From NCBI RefSeq assembly GCF_048551375.1, contig NZ_JBLYZJ010000016.1, forward strand, positions 1-50,429: a stretch of DNA of 50,429 nucleotides, in the 5' to 3' direction. Under the pieces are notes generated by a model. The model had not been told where the DNA came from, did no database searches, and was given only the letters and a program-made list of their open reading frames with translations. This DNA is from Faucicola sp048551375 (GTDB lineage: Bacteria; Pseudomonadota; Gammaproteobacteria; Pseudomonadales; Moraxellaceae). Each line of letters opens with the position of its first letter. Position 1 is the stretch's first letter. The translations under genes and the position numbers were made by a program. Below are positions 26,222 through 35,433 of the stretch, piece by piece.

Positions 26222-26702
26222 ATTGGTAAATTAGATAAGAATTGGTAAATTAAATCGTATGATTAATCAAATAAATTGATTGAAAAAACAACAATTTACA
26301 ATATCTGTCTAAAAAAAGAACAATCGTAAGCCCAAAATTGTAACATCATGTAATCAATGGGTTTGATTAAATAGAACCTTGATTGTTTAAAAAATGAACA
26401 GATAAATAAACAACCTATTTTTCTTTAGTTTAATCAGTAATTTATAGATAGAATTTAATTGATTTAAATAAATCATAAATAATGTTTAGAAATGATGAAG
26501 AAACGTAACTTTTACATTCAGTCACAAAACCTGTGTATTATAAGTAACTGAAAATAGGTAATATACACACATCAAAGGGAAAATGATTAAAAAATATACA
26601 AGTATCGCAAACAAAGCAGTCAAAACAATCATCAAAATAATAATAAGTATATAACTAGAAGAAATCTAACAATAAAAATAACTAATGAATCCCCTTACCC
26701 AC
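26222..26702. other. Gene-free AT-rich stretch upstream of an orphan terminator
   Basis: No credible coding frame is visible in these 481 bases on either strand. The composition is strongly A/T and includes several poly-A and poly-T runs. A good plus-strand -10 or -35 pair was not found by eye. The stretch ends at a terminator-like hairpin (26703), so part of it could be transcribed as a small RNA, but nothing else shows this. Confidence 0.45.
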
Positions 26703-26740
26703 ACCCATTAAGTTTCCCCACTTAATGGGTTAATTTTTTT
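26703..26740 (+). terminator. Orphan intrinsic terminator
   Basis: ACCCATTAAG (26703-26712) pairs perfectly with CTTAATGGGT (26721-26730) around an eight-base loop TTTCCCCA. TAATTTTTTT follows to 26740. No gene precedes it on the plus strand after the ndk terminator 480 bases away. The ispF start lies 188 bases downstream. Confidence 0.72.
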
Positions 26741-26927
26741 AGTATAAATTAGAAAAACCAATTATACCAGTTCTATATATTAAATAAAATAAAATATTTG
26801 CATTAATTAAATAAATTAATGAATTATTGTTTGTTTATTTGGATATTGATTGCTATTTTGTCAAACGTGGTGAATAATTTACGATTTATAATCCATAATC
26901 ATTCAATTAAATCAATCCGAGGTAATT

Positions 26928-27416
26928 ATGATAAGAATTGGTCAAGGTATTGACGTTCACGCATTTGTCAATGATGGCACAGCCGAGCAGTTTGTGACGT
27001 TGGGTGGGGTTAAAATTCCGCATACCCACAGCTTGCTGGCACATTCTGATGGCGATGTGGTGTTACATGCTTTATGTGATGGGTTACTTGGGGCGTTGGC
27101 GTTGGGCGATATTGGGCAATTTTTCCCTGATAATGATGAGCGTTTTAAAAATATTGATTCACGCATTTTGCTGTCACAAGTGTATGAATTTATCAAAAAT
27201 AAAGGCTATCAATTGGTGAATGCCGATATCACCATCATGGCAGAAAGACCTAAGATTTTACCGCACCGCCAAGCCATCCAAGCCAGCATTAGCGAGGTGA
27301 TGGGCGTGGCGATTGACCAAATTAGCGTCAAAGCCACCACCACCGAAAAACTCGGTTTTACAGGTCGCCAAGAGGGGATTATGGTGAGCTGTGTGGTATT
27401 GTTAAGTGATGAATAA
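26928..27416 (+). CDS. ispF: 2-C-methyl-D-erythritol 2,4-cyclodiphosphate synthase
   Basis: A 162-residue trimeric zinc enzyme of the MEP isoprenoid pathway. The metal ligands are Asp9 and His11 (GQGIDVHAF) and His47 (HSDGDVVLHAL). The C-terminal signature KATTTEKLGFTGRQEGI, which contains the substrate contacts, is intact. CGAGGTAA precedes the ATG. Two other MEP genes are relevant: ispH occurs at 46.7 kb and none of the others is in view. It leads a plus-strand run with grxD and dnaX. Confidence 0.97.
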   Translation: MIRIGQGIDVHAFVNDGTAEQFVTLGGVKIPHTHSLLAHSDGDVVLHALCDGLLGALALGDIGQFFPDNDERFKNIDSRILLSQVYEFIKNKGYQLVNADITIMAERPKILPHRQAIQASISEVMGVAIDQISVKATTTEKLGFTGRQEGIMVSCVVLLSDE

Positions 27417-27495
27417 GGCTAAATTGTCATCGCCAATTTTGGCAAAATAGCTTATAATGGCGGTTCAAATTTTTATTATTTTGATAGGAATTACC

Positions 27496-27834
27496 ATGAC
27501 TGACAGCACCCAACCTAGCATTGAACAAACCATCCGTGACCAAATCGCTAATCATAGCGTCTTGCTATATATGAAAGGCACACCACAATTTCCACAATGT
27601 GGTTTTTCGGCTCGTGCGGTGGAAGTATTGACCCAAATCGGTCGTCCGTTTGCCTTTGTTAATATTCTTGAAAATCCAGAAATCCGTGCCACTTTACCAA
27701 AAATCGCTAATTGGCCAACGTTTCCACAGCTTTGGATTGCAGGCGAATTGATTGGTGGTAGTGATATCATCGCTCAAATGTTCCAAGATGGTGAATTACA
27801 GCCTTTGGTTGAAGCCAACAGCCAAGCGGTGTAA
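27496..27834 (+). CDS. grxD: Monothiol glutaredoxin (Grx4 type)
   Basis: A 112-residue CGFS-type glutaredoxin that carries and delivers 2Fe-2S clusters. The active site is CGFS at residues 35-38 (QFPQCGFS), and TFPQLWIAGELIGGSDI (about 76-92) is the glutathione-binding part. The ATG at 27496 has AGGAA a few bases upstream and gives the normal family length; an in-frame start 13 codons earlier is less likely. It lies 8 bases before dnaX, probably in one transcript. Confidence 0.95.
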   Translation: MTDSTQPSIEQTIRDQIANHSVLLYMKGTPQFPQCGFSARAVEVLTQIGRPFAFVNILENPEIRATLPKIANWPTFPQLWIAGELIGGSDIIAQMFQDGELQPLVEANSQAV

Positions 27835-27842
27835 GCCCAGTC

Positions 27843-29951
27843 ATGTATCAAGTCCTAGCACGCAAGTACCGTCCAAAAAATTTCCACCAGTTGCTAGGGC
27901 AAGACCATGTCGCTCGTGCGTTGACCAATGCCATTAACCATCAGCGATTGCACCACGCCTATTTGTTCACAGGGACACGAGGTGTTGGCAAGACGACCAT
28001 CGCTCGGATTTTGGCAAAGTGTCTAAATTGCGAAACAGGTATCACCAGTGAGCCATGTGGCGTGTGTGCTACCTGCCAAGCGATTGATGCTGGGCGGTTT
28101 ATTGACCTTATTGAGATTGATGCCGCCTCTCGCACCAAGGTTGAGGACACTCGAGATTTATTGGACAATGTGCCGTATGCTCCGAGTCAAGGTCGCTATA
28201 AAGTCTATCTGATTGACGAAGTGCATATGCTATCGACCCATAGCTTTAATGCCTTGCTCAAAACCTTGGAAGAACCCCCCGAACACGTCAAGTTTTTATT
28301 GGCGACCACCGACCCACAAAAACTCCCGATTACCATCGTATCACGTTGTTTACAATTCGTACTGCGTCCGTTGCCTCAGCCGATGTTGGCGGATTATTTG
28401 GGACAAATTTTGACCACTGAACAGGTCAAATTTGACGCAGATGCGGTATGGCAGTTGGCAAGCAGTGGCAAAGGCTCGGTACGTGATGCCTTGTCATTGA
28501 CCGACCAAGCCATCGCTTATGGTAATGGTGAAATCCATGCTGATACCATTCGCCAAATGTTGGGTTTGATTGACCAAGCCGATGTGGTACAGTTATTGAT
28601 GACCATTTATCAAGGGCAAACCCAAGCATTAAGCGACAGTATGGCGTTGCTACGTCAACAAGTGGTCGATGCCAAAGCCGTATTTGACCACCTTGCCGAT
28701 GTGTTGCACCAAGTGGCATTGTTACAGCTATTACCCAATATTGACCTGCAACTTAATCGCCAACAAACCCAGCAATTACAACAACTTGCCCAGTTGCTTC
28801 CTGCTGATATCATTCAGCTATATTATGAAATCGTGGTCAAAAGCCGTGATACCATTGCCCTTGCCAACACCCCATTACAAGCCCTTGAAATGGCATTGCT
28901 TCGTTTGTTGGCATTTCGTCCGCTGACACCACAACAGCTTACCCCACAACAGACTGCCCCACAGCCGTCAATTTCACCGCCAGCAATATCCCAGCAAGCA
29001 ATACCACCATCAGCCGAACCACAACCACTGCAATTAGCACCTGCCGAACTATCAGAGCCTTCTGTTGACCAACCTCAGCCCTTACAACTTGTACAATCAC
29101 CACAATACTTAGATAGCAATGAAGTCGAGATTCAAGCGGTAATACCATCTGCGATATTGCCGATTAATGAATGTGATAATGGTGATTTCAATCATTTAGA
29201 AGGCGTAGATAATTTAGATAGCCTAGATAATACAGTTACTTTCGATAATATGGCTAATTTAGATGATACGGTTACTTTAGACGCTGACTTAGATAATATC
29301 GACACCTTAGGTATATCTGATTATTCTGATACGCCAATGCCATCCACTATTCCAAGTATTTTAGATGATGTCGAAGTAGTTAATTTAGCCAATGTCAATG
29401 CTGATGAGCTTGTTACTGAGAGTTTTGCTACTGAGAATTTCGCTACTGAGCATAATACTAACGTGGAAGTGGATAAGGTTGAAACTGAATCTGAAATTCA
29501 GCCAGTAGAATTTGTGATAAATACCACCTTACACCAAATTAAACAACCACTTGTTCAAGATTTAACAGGGGAATGGACAGCGGATAAATGGGATTTTTGG
29601 GTATATGAAGCCCGTGAACATGGCTGGCTTGCTGATGATGAATTGGTATTGGCAAAACGTGGCGTGATGCAAGGGGAGATTTTGGGTCAAAGTGAGTTTA
29701 TCACCGATGAAAGTGTATTGACAGATACAGCGACTTTTAGCCAATTTCGCCAAAAACTTGAGGCAAAGTTTGTTGGTTTGCAGGTCAAATTGCATAAAGT
29801 TGCCCAAGCTGAGGTTGTCACGCCAGAACAGCACCAACAACAGCGAGATGCGTTGTTGCAGGTCAAAATGGTAGAACATATTGAAAAACAACCTGTTATG
29901 CAATATTTATCTCAGCAACATGCCAGTGTTGGTTTAGTAAAACTAAAATAA
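27843..29951 (+). CDS. dnaX: DNA polymerase III subunits gamma and tau
   Basis: A 702-residue clamp-loader ATPase. Walker A is GTRGVGKTT (about residues 44-52), zinc-binding cysteines lie at about 63, 72, 75 and 78 (CLNCETG...PCGVCATC), Walker B region is YKVYLIDEVHML, and SRC follows in TTIVSRCLQF. Domain III ends near residue 360. A long linker is Gln/Pro-rich (about 363-420) and then acidic with repeated Asp-Asn-Leu units (about 450-500). The C-terminal tau-specific part binds the polymerase. I see no A-AAA-AAG slippery run in the linker, so the E. coli frameshift that makes gamma is not evident. Confidence 0.95.
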   Translation: MYQVLARKYRPKNFHQLLGQDHVARALTNAINHQRLHHAYLFTGTRGVGKTTIARILAKCLNCETGITSEPCGVCATCQAIDAGRFIDLIEIDAASRTKVEDTRDLLDNVPYAPSQGRYKVYLIDEVHMLSTHSFNALLKTLEEPPEHVKFLLATTDPQKLPITIVSRCLQFVLRPLPQPMLADYLGQILTTEQVKFDADAVWQLASSGKGSVRDALSLTDQAIAYGNGEIHADTIRQMLGLIDQADVVQLLMTIYQGQTQALSDSMALLRQQVVDAKAVFDHLADVLHQVALLQLLPNIDLQLNRQQTQQLQQLAQLLPADIIQLYYEIVVKSRDTIALANTPLQALEMALLRLLAFRPLTPQQLTPQQTAPQPSISPPAISQQAIPPSAEPQPLQLAPAELSEPSVDQPQPLQLVQSPQYLDSNEVEIQAVIPSAILPINECDNGDFNHLEGVDNLDSLDNTVTFDNMANLDDTVTLDADLDNIDTLGISDYSDTPMPSTIPSILDDVEVVNLANVNADELVTESFATENFATEHNTNVEVDKVETESEIQPVEFVINTTLHQIKQPLVQDLTGEWTADKWDFWVYEAREHGWLADDELVLAKRGVMQGEILGQSEFITDESVLTDTATFSQFRQKLEAKFVGLQVKLHKVAQAEVVTPEQHQQQRDALLQVKMVEHIEKQPVMQYLSQQHASVGLVKLK

Positions 29952-30126
29952 AGAATATTTTAATGTAACTAAAATATATGGGATTTTAACTAAAAAAACT
30001 TATAATAACAAAGCACTAACTTGCATAGTATGGTATGCACCCCTCAATAATCATAAAAAAAAATAACAATTCGCTTTAATTTACATTTAAAAAAAAGGTG
30101 TAATGACTTATAATAGTCACTTGGGT

Positions 30127-30143
30127 AACTGAATTTGACAGTT
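30127..30143. promoter_or_regulatory. Possible LysR-type operator
   Basis: AACTG (30127-30131) and CAGTT (30139-30143) form a dyad with a seven-base centre, 65 bases upstream of the LysR gene. A TATAAT at 30109-30114 lies just upstream. LysR regulators often bind a dyad near their own promoter. The evidence is positional only. Confidence 0.28.
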
Positions 30144-30208
30144 ATTTTGGGTATGTTTTTTTTATAAACGTTGCAATACACGTTTGATACAGGATCGTTA
30201 GGTGACTT

Positions 30209-31108
30209 ATGTTAGATAATCTCAGAGGTATGGCAGTCTTTGCCAGTGTAGTACGACATGGCTCATTTAGTGGGGCAGCAAAAGAATTGGGTATTACCAC
30301 CAGTGCCGTCAGCCAACAAATCCGTTCATTAGAAAATGATATGGGCGTGGTTCTGCTTCATCGCTCGACACGTAAACTCAGCTTGACCGAGGCAGGCTCA
30401 AGCTTTTACGAATGTGCCAGAGATGTGGTAGAGGCTGCCGAGCAAGGGCGGATTCGTGTCAATCAATTGCGTGACGAATTGGCAGGTAATTTGCGTATCG
30501 CCACCACCCCTGAATTAGGGGTCAATCATATTTTGCCTGCACTCTCATCATGGATGTCGGCTCACGATGATTTGAATATTCATTTTGAAGCGGATAATCA
30601 ATATGTCGACATGATTGAAGAGCGAATTGATATCGCTGTGCGTATGTCGCCCAATACCCATGATAATAGCGTGTCAATGTTTCCTTTGACCGAAGTGCGT
30701 CAAGTGTTGGTGGCTTCACCCCATTATTTACGCCAGTTCAGCAAAGTGACTGAACCAAAAGATTTGGCAAACTTGCAGATGATTGGGGTTTCATTGGTGA
30801 AAGACCCACTGCAATTGGATTTTACCAATGTTGAAACAGGTAAAAAATCCCGTGTGAAAGTCAATTCACGCATTCAAACCAATAATATCTTGCTTGCCAC
30901 CACCTTAGCCAAAGAAGGTCATGGTATGGCTCGCATTATGTCATTGGATATCCAAAAAGAACTGGCAAATGGTGAATTGGTTGAAGTTTTGACAGGCTAT
31001 CAATTGCCTAGCTATATGCTATATGCCGTCACCCCACGCCGTGAACAACAGCCTGCGAAAGTGGTACGCTGTCTTGAAGTATTGACCAAATACTTTGAAA
31101 AAGTATAA
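30209..31108 (+). CDS. LysR-family transcriptional regulator
   Basis: A 299-residue regulator with an N-terminal winged helix-turn-helix (residues about 4-62: FASVVRHGSFSGAAKELGITTSAVSQQIRSLE) and a C-terminal two-lobed ligand-binding domain. The start MLDNLRGMAVFASVV is like the CrgA/aaeR branch of LysR proteins. No divergent target gene is adjacent: upstream is dnaX in the same direction and downstream is a convergent gene. The effector and targets are unknown. Confidence 0.9.
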   Translation: MLDNLRGMAVFASVVRHGSFSGAAKELGITTSAVSQQIRSLENDMGVVLLHRSTRKLSLTEAGSSFYECARDVVEAAEQGRIRVNQLRDELAGNLRIATTPELGVNHILPALSSWMSAHDDLNIHFEADNQYVDMIEERIDIAVRMSPNTHDNSVSMFPLTEVRQVLVASPHYLRQFSKVTEPKDLANLQMIGVSLVKDPLQLDFTNVETGKKSRVKVNSRIQTNNILLATTLAKEGHGMARIMSLDIQKELANGELVEVLTGYQLPSYMLYAVTPRREQQPAKVVRCLEVLTKYFEKV

Positions 31109-31126
31109 ACTATCCATTATGAAAAT

Positions 31127-31160
31127 AAAAAGGGCGTATCAAATACGCCCTTTTATTTTG
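31127..31160. terminator. Bidirectional terminator after the LysR gene
   Basis: AAAAAGGGCGTAT and ATACGCCCTTTT form a strong stem (core 31131-31139 with 31143-31151) with a three-base loop. TTTTATTTT follows. It lies between the converging LysR and Sel1-like genes. The GGGCGTAT stem resembles the palindromic repeat at 16322 and 32401. Confidence 0.85.
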
Positions 31161-31179
31161 CTTGATGCTTTAGTCCAAA

Positions 31180-32136
31180 TTATTGTGCAGGCATCATACC
31201 CAGTGGGAGTTTCCAAATATAATATTGACCACTGTTGACAATACGTAGTTGCTCGTCAATCATCGGATCAGTTGGGTATTTGGCTTTAAATTGGGTAAGG
31301 CGTTGTAACGCACGGTCTTTTTTATCATCTAACAAATCTGCCTGTGCAAGGCTTTGGGTGGCTTCACGATAGCCCATGCTTTCGGCTTTTTCAAGGTATT
31401 TTGAACCCTCTTTAAAACCACCGCCTTCGGCTAACATCATGCCATATAAAAAGTTGGCTTCAGCAGTGTCATTGATGCGAATGGCTCGTGCCACATAGTT
31501 TCCTGCACGTACCGCATAATCTGAACCTAGGTCAAGGTTGCGTCCGATGGCGTTGATTTTGGCAGCACGTAATAACACGTCATACGAGGCGTTAGAATCT
31601 TGGGCATAATTTTCAATCCATGCTGTCAATTGTTTGACACGTTGAGTCGAATTATAGCGGTCAGTTGGATTGGTAAATACAGGTGGATAATGGCGTGCTT
31701 TGGGTGATACTTCTTTGAGGAAGTCATCCAAAATACTGACATCAAGGCTTGAATTATCAGCGGTGGATTTGCTAATCATTACCGTACTGAGCATGGCTAC
31801 ATCACTGATGCTGACGCTAGGCACAGGGACATTATTTGCCAAATTGTTGGTCAAATTTGTGCCACGAAGACTGAGGCTTTGAGCTTTTGGGTAGCTGATG
31901 TCAGTTAGTGTGGGTTCGCTGAGAATCGGCGTTAATGCAGAGCCAGTGTTTGAACTGGTGATGGGAGCAGGGGTTGTGGTAGTCGTGGTCTTTGCAGGGG
32001 TTTTAGCGGTGGTCTTGGTGGTAGTGGCTTTGGTGGGTTTGGTCACTTTGGTGGCGGCATTAGCATTGGCTAAAGGGTAGCTTGCCAAAACCAATAGCCC
32101 CAGTGAATAGCCAACAGATTTAACCGTTTTTTGCAT
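31180..32136 (-). CDS. Exported Sel1/TPR-like protein
   Basis: With the ATG at 32136 this is a 318-residue protein with a signal peptide (SLGLLVLASYPLANANA). A Thr/Lys/Pro-rich spacer follows (about residues 28-60, KPTKATTTKTTAKTPAKT). The C-terminal half is helical repeats: AVRAGNYVARAIRINDTAEANFLYG then MLAEGGGFKEGSKYLEKAESMGYREA, in the Sel1/TPR style, and ends YYIWKLPLGMMPAQ. It probably acts in the periplasm as a protein-protein adaptor. AAGGA lies seven bases before the chosen ATG; an in-frame start 39 codons earlier would hide the signal peptide. Confidence 0.65.
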   Translation of the reverse strand: MQKTVKSVGYSLGLLVLASYPLANANAATKVTKPTKATTTKTTAKTPAKTTTTTTPAPITSSNTGSALTPILSEPTLTDISYPKAQSLSLRGTNLTNNLANNVPVPSVSISDVAMLSTVMISKSTADNSSLDVSILDDFLKEVSPKARHYPPVFTNPTDRYNSTQRVKQLTAWIENYAQDSNASYDVLLRAAKINAIGRNLDLGSDYAVRAGNYVARAIRINDTAEANFLYGMMLAEGGGFKEGSKYLEKAESMGYREATQSLAQADLLDDKKDRALQRLTQFKAKYPTDPMIDEQLRIVNSGQYYIWKLPLGMMPAQ

Positions 32137-32400
32137 TTGATAATCCTTGTAATATGTCGTATAAATAATAGGGCTGAGTTGCCAAATAGGGCGTTTGTCA
32201 TCAGGCAAAATGCCGATTACATGACTCATCACATAATGGGAAATTTTGCCCAAAATGTCAGTAATGGTATTGTTAATTTTTCTCGCAATACAGCAGATTC
32301 ATGCAACAATTAAGCTTGATGCTGACTTATACCTTGTCATTGCATGTCGGTTAGGTTGAGTGTGCGAACTCCAACATGATTCATAAATTATTTTAAGTTT

Positions 32401-32424
32401 TGGGCGTATGCAATACGCCCCTAC
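32401..32424. repeat. GCATACGCCC palindromic repeat, copy B
   Basis: This 24-base stretch, TGGGCGTATGCAATACGCCC then CTAC, is the reverse complement of 16322-16345 with one mismatch. It lies downstream of coq7 and can form a hairpin. Confidence 0.6.
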
Positions 32425-32461
32425 CATAATGCTAATTTTACGAACTATATTTGCCAAATAC

Positions 32462-33118
32462 TTAAACTCGATACGCCACGGCTTTCATACAGTTTGCCAA
32501 AAAACGCATCCCTGTGCGGACAGGTGGTGGTAATTTGCTTGCACCGACTTCGATGGCTTTGTCACGGTGTTGCAGTTCTTCTTTATCCATCTGTGCCAAA
32601 ATTTCGGCACTGCGTTGGTCTTGTGGGGGGAGTTTTTGGATATGTTCTTGTAAATGTTCACTGACTTGAATTTCAGTTTCTGCGACAAATCCTAAGCTAA
32701 ATTCATCCGAAATCACCCCAGCGACCGCCCCAATCCCAAATGACAACCCATACCATAATGGGCTAAAAATACTGGGGTGACTGCCAAGTTCATCCAGTCG
32801 AGTTTCACACCAAACCAAATGGTCAATTTCTTCTAATGCGGATTGGTGCATGGATTGACGCACATAGTCACGTTTTGCGGTGAATGCTTGTCCATGATAT
32901 AGCCCTTGGGCACATACCTCGCCTGTGTGGTTGATACGCATTAGCCCTGCGACATGGCGAGATTCTTGTACAGAAAGCTGTGGAATATGGTCACTGGTGA
33001 CAGGGAGGGGGCGAGTGCTAGGATTGCTGTGGGGTACAAATGAGCGTAACGCTCGGTCAAACACCATGATACCACGGTCAAGTTTGGATAATGTGGGGGT
33101 TGGGCTAGTTGAAGCCAT
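32462..33118 (-). CDS. coq7: Demethoxyubiquinone hydroxylase
   Basis: A 218-residue diiron hydroxylase of ubiquinone synthesis, which adds the last ring hydroxyl group. The family ligand motifs are visible: NHTGEVCAQGLYHGQAF (about residue 63), ALEEIDHLVWCETRLDELGSHPS (about 94-116) and MDKEELQHRDKAIEVGA (about 177). Both helix pairs of the diiron site are complete. The family is used instead of UbiF in many gammaproteobacteria such as Moraxella and Acinetobacter. The gene stands alone on the minus strand, with a repeat-rich gap on its upstream side. Confidence 0.93.
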   Translation of the reverse strand: MASTSPTPTLSKLDRGIMVFDRALRSFVPHSNPSTRPLPVTSDHIPQLSVQESRHVAGLMRINHTGEVCAQGLYHGQAFTAKRDYVRQSMHQSALEEIDHLVWCETRLDELGSHPSIFSPLWYGLSFGIGAVAGVISDEFSLGFVAETEIQVSEHLQEHIQKLPPQDQRSAEILAQMDKEELQHRDKAIEVGASKLPPPVRTGMRFLANCMKAVAYRV

Positions 33119-33252
33119 GACATTCCCTCTAATAATCGGTTTGAAGTTGTTATCATTTTACCCAAATTATGCAGGTTTCGCTATGTCAATGAGATAAAAA
33201 AAGGGGGATGTAAAAATAGTCAGCATTATTTGCTCTTTTAAATCTCCCCCAA

Positions 33253-33275
33253 CCCCTTCTTTATGAAAGAGGGGG
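33253..33275. repeat. Small intergenic hairpin repeat
   Basis: CCCCTTCTTT pairs with AAAGAGGGGG (33253-33262 with 33266-33275), preceded by AATCTCCCCCAA. The pattern resembles widely dispersed CCCCTTT-type intergenic hairpins seen in many proteobacteria. It lies between the phaC terminator and coq7. Confidence 0.45.
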
Positions 33276-33302
33276 CTTTGCTTTTTACATAAATCTGATA
33301 CG

Positions 33303-33330
33303 AAAAAAAGCCCCACGATTAACGTGAGGC
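33303..33330 (-). terminator. Intrinsic terminator after phaC
   Basis: On the minus strand GCCTCACG (33330-33323) pairs with CGTGGGGC (33317-33310), with one G-U pair, and is followed by seven Ts (33309-33303). It begins about 30 bases after the phaC stop. Confidence 0.8.
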
Positions 33331-33359
33331 ATTTTGTAAAAACAATGTCGAAAATAATT

Positions 33360-35324
33360 TTAGCTCGTTGGTAGCTGTGAAACGTAAGCTTCTGCCCCAT
33401 TATTACCCAATAAGGCTTGGTCAGCTTTGACTAGTACATAACGCCCCGGAGCATTTTCGATGGTGTTGATATCTTTCCCTTGGGCGTTTTTGCCGACTAC
33501 ACGGGCATCAATTTCTTTACCTTCGTGAGGTTTGACCCATTCTGCCCAGTGATTCCACCAAGTGTCAGCAGTGTAAGTCGCTTCTTTATACCATTGGTCA
33601 GCATCTGCGGTGTAGTTAGGGTTGCTATAATAGCCGTATTTGCTACCCGGTGGGTTCATAATACCAGCGATATGTCCTGATTCACCGAGTACATAGACTT
33701 TTTCACCGCCAAATACTTGTGTACCTGGATAACAGCTTTTCCATTTGGCGATATGGTCTTGTAAGGTCGCTACCATATACACAGGGGTTTTGACTTTTGA
33801 CAAGTCGATTTTGACCCCATCAATCTCAACGCCACCTGCTTTTCTAAGGTTGTTGTTGATATAAAACTCACGTAACAAGAAGTGATGTAAAGCGGCGGTC
33901 ACGTTGGTACAGTCTGAGTTCCAATACAACAAATCAAACGGCATTGGACGCTCGCCTTTGAGGTAGTTTTGGACGTAATAGTTCCAGTATAGGCTGTTTT
34001 CACGGAGTAGGCTAAATGACACGCCCATCATACGCCCATCAAATACGCCTTTTTCGGTGTTTTGCTTATCAATGGCAGTGACGATTTTGTCATCAATAAA
34101 CACGCCAATATCACCCGGATCACTAAAATCAATAATCGTTGCCCAAAGGGTGGCACTGGCGACTCTATCGGCTTGATTGGTGGCGGTTAAATAGGCTAGC
34201 GTGACAGCGGTTAACATACCACCGATACAATAGCCTGTGATATTGATGGTTTTTTCGCCTGTGATGGCTTGGATTTGATCCATAGCAGCCAACACACCAT
34301 CTTTCATATAATTACCCATACTTACGTGCTTGTAAGCTGGGGTTGGATTTGCCCAAGAAATCACATACACGGTATGACCTTGACTGACCGCCCAATGAAT
34401 AAATGAGTTATTCTCACGCAAGTCCATGATATAAAACTTGTTAATCCAAGGTGGCACCATCAACAACGGACGTTGTTTGGCTTTCTCGGTGGCAGGTTCG
34501 TATTGAATCAACTGCATCATATAATTTTCAAACACCACTTTACCTTTTGAGGTAGCGATGTTATCACCCACACGAAACGCACTTTGGTCAGTCATGCGAA
34601 TGTTCAAGGTATCCGCACTGTTGCTCATGTCTTCGGCAAGTTGCTTCATCCCTTGTACAAGGTTTTGTCCACGAGATTCGATGGTCAACCGTAGCACTTC
34701 TGGATTGGTCATTAAGAAGTTGGTAGGGGCAACGGCATTAATCCATTGGCGAGTAAAGAAGGCAAGACGTTGGCGAGTTTTTTCATCCACACCTTCGACA
34801 TTATCAATGGCTTCCATCATTGCTTGGGTGGTTAATAAGTAGTTTTGCTTTAAGAAATTAAAGATAGGATTGTCTTCCCATTCTTCATCGCTAAAACGCT
34901 TATCTCCTTTTTCAGGCTTTGCCACAGGCTCTGGCATTTTACCAACAAATTGTTGCATGGTATTTTGCCAAAGGTGCATTTGGTCTTTCATCAGTTGAGC
35001 TTGCTCTTCGACTAACTGCCCTGGATGATTGGTCATCATTTGAGCCATTTTTTTCCAACCATCCATCAAATCCATCGCAATCGAAGTATTGGTGTATTGC
35101 GGTGTTTGATTGGCACGCATCGACTGCTGGGCGATAGATTGGCTCAGTTTGGTCATATTGTTAAAAAACTGATTGTAAAAATCACCAACGGCAGGATTAA
35201 TGGGAGGCAAGGTTTGGGTTACTTGGGTAAACGGATTGAACTTGCTCAAAAACTCTAGCGGATTTTGGGGCATGCCATAGTTGCTAAAGGGGGGGAGATT
35301 GTCTTTGTTGGATTCTTCTGACAT
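33360..35324 (-). CDS. phaC: Class I polyhydroxyalkanoate synthase
   Basis: A 654-residue enzyme that polymerises (R)-3-hydroxyacyl-CoA into PHA on granule surfaces. The lipase-like box is GYCIGGML with the catalytic cysteine at about 366. The Asp and His of the triad lie in VATLQDHIAKWKS and LGESGHIAGIMNPPGS. The N-terminal domain (to about residue 200) is Gln/Met rich and typical of class I enzymes. The length is somewhat above the usual 560-600, mostly in the N-terminal part. It lies 110 bases downstream of the phasin gene, and acyl kinase and phosphotransacetylase genes follow upstream of that. phaA and phaB are not in the window. Confidence 0.94.
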   Translation of the reverse strand: MSEESNKDNLPPFSNYGMPQNPLEFLSKFNPFTQVTQTLPPINPAVGDFYNQFFNNMTKLSQSIAQQSMRANQTPQYTNTSIAMDLMDGWKKMAQMMTNHPGQLVEEQAQLMKDQMHLWQNTMQQFVGKMPEPVAKPEKGDKRFSDEEWEDNPIFNFLKQNYLLTTQAMMEAIDNVEGVDEKTRQRLAFFTRQWINAVAPTNFLMTNPEVLRLTIESRGQNLVQGMKQLAEDMSNSADTLNIRMTDQSAFRVGDNIATSKGKVVFENYMMQLIQYEPATEKAKQRPLLMVPPWINKFYIMDLRENNSFIHWAVSQGHTVYVISWANPTPAYKHVSMGNYMKDGVLAAMDQIQAITGEKTINITGYCIGGMLTAVTLAYLTATNQADRVASATLWATIIDFSDPGDIGVFIDDKIVTAIDKQNTEKGVFDGRMMGVSFSLLRENSLYWNYYVQNYLKGERPMPFDLLYWNSDCTNVTAALHHFLLREFYINNNLRKAGGVEIDGVKIDLSKVKTPVYMVATLQDHIAKWKSCYPGTQVFGGEKVYVLGESGHIAGIMNPPGSKYGYYSNPNYTADADQWYKEATYTADTWWNHWAEWVKPHEGKEIDARVVGKNAQGKDINTIENAPGRYVLVKADQALLGNNGAEAYVSQLPTS

Positions 35325-35433
35325 AAATGGGGCTTCCTTTATTTACTTATAATCTATTTGTTTATCATCTTAAAAAAATGGTGAATTAGCCAAGCTAACC
35401 CACCAATTTACATATTAATTTATATAAAACCAA

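Noticed and set aside
26222..26702. A hidden small protein gene in the AT-rich gap
   Set aside because: No frame of useful length with a ribosome-binding site was seen; only the terminator at 26703 is supported.
29041..29500. A dnaX frameshift site for the gamma subunit
   Set aside because: No A-AAA-AAG run or convincing following hairpin was seen in the linker region.
30135..30168. A TTGACA (30135) to TATAAA (30163) promoter for the LysR gene
   Set aside because: The spacing of 22 bases is too long for a sigma70 promoter and there is no extended -10.
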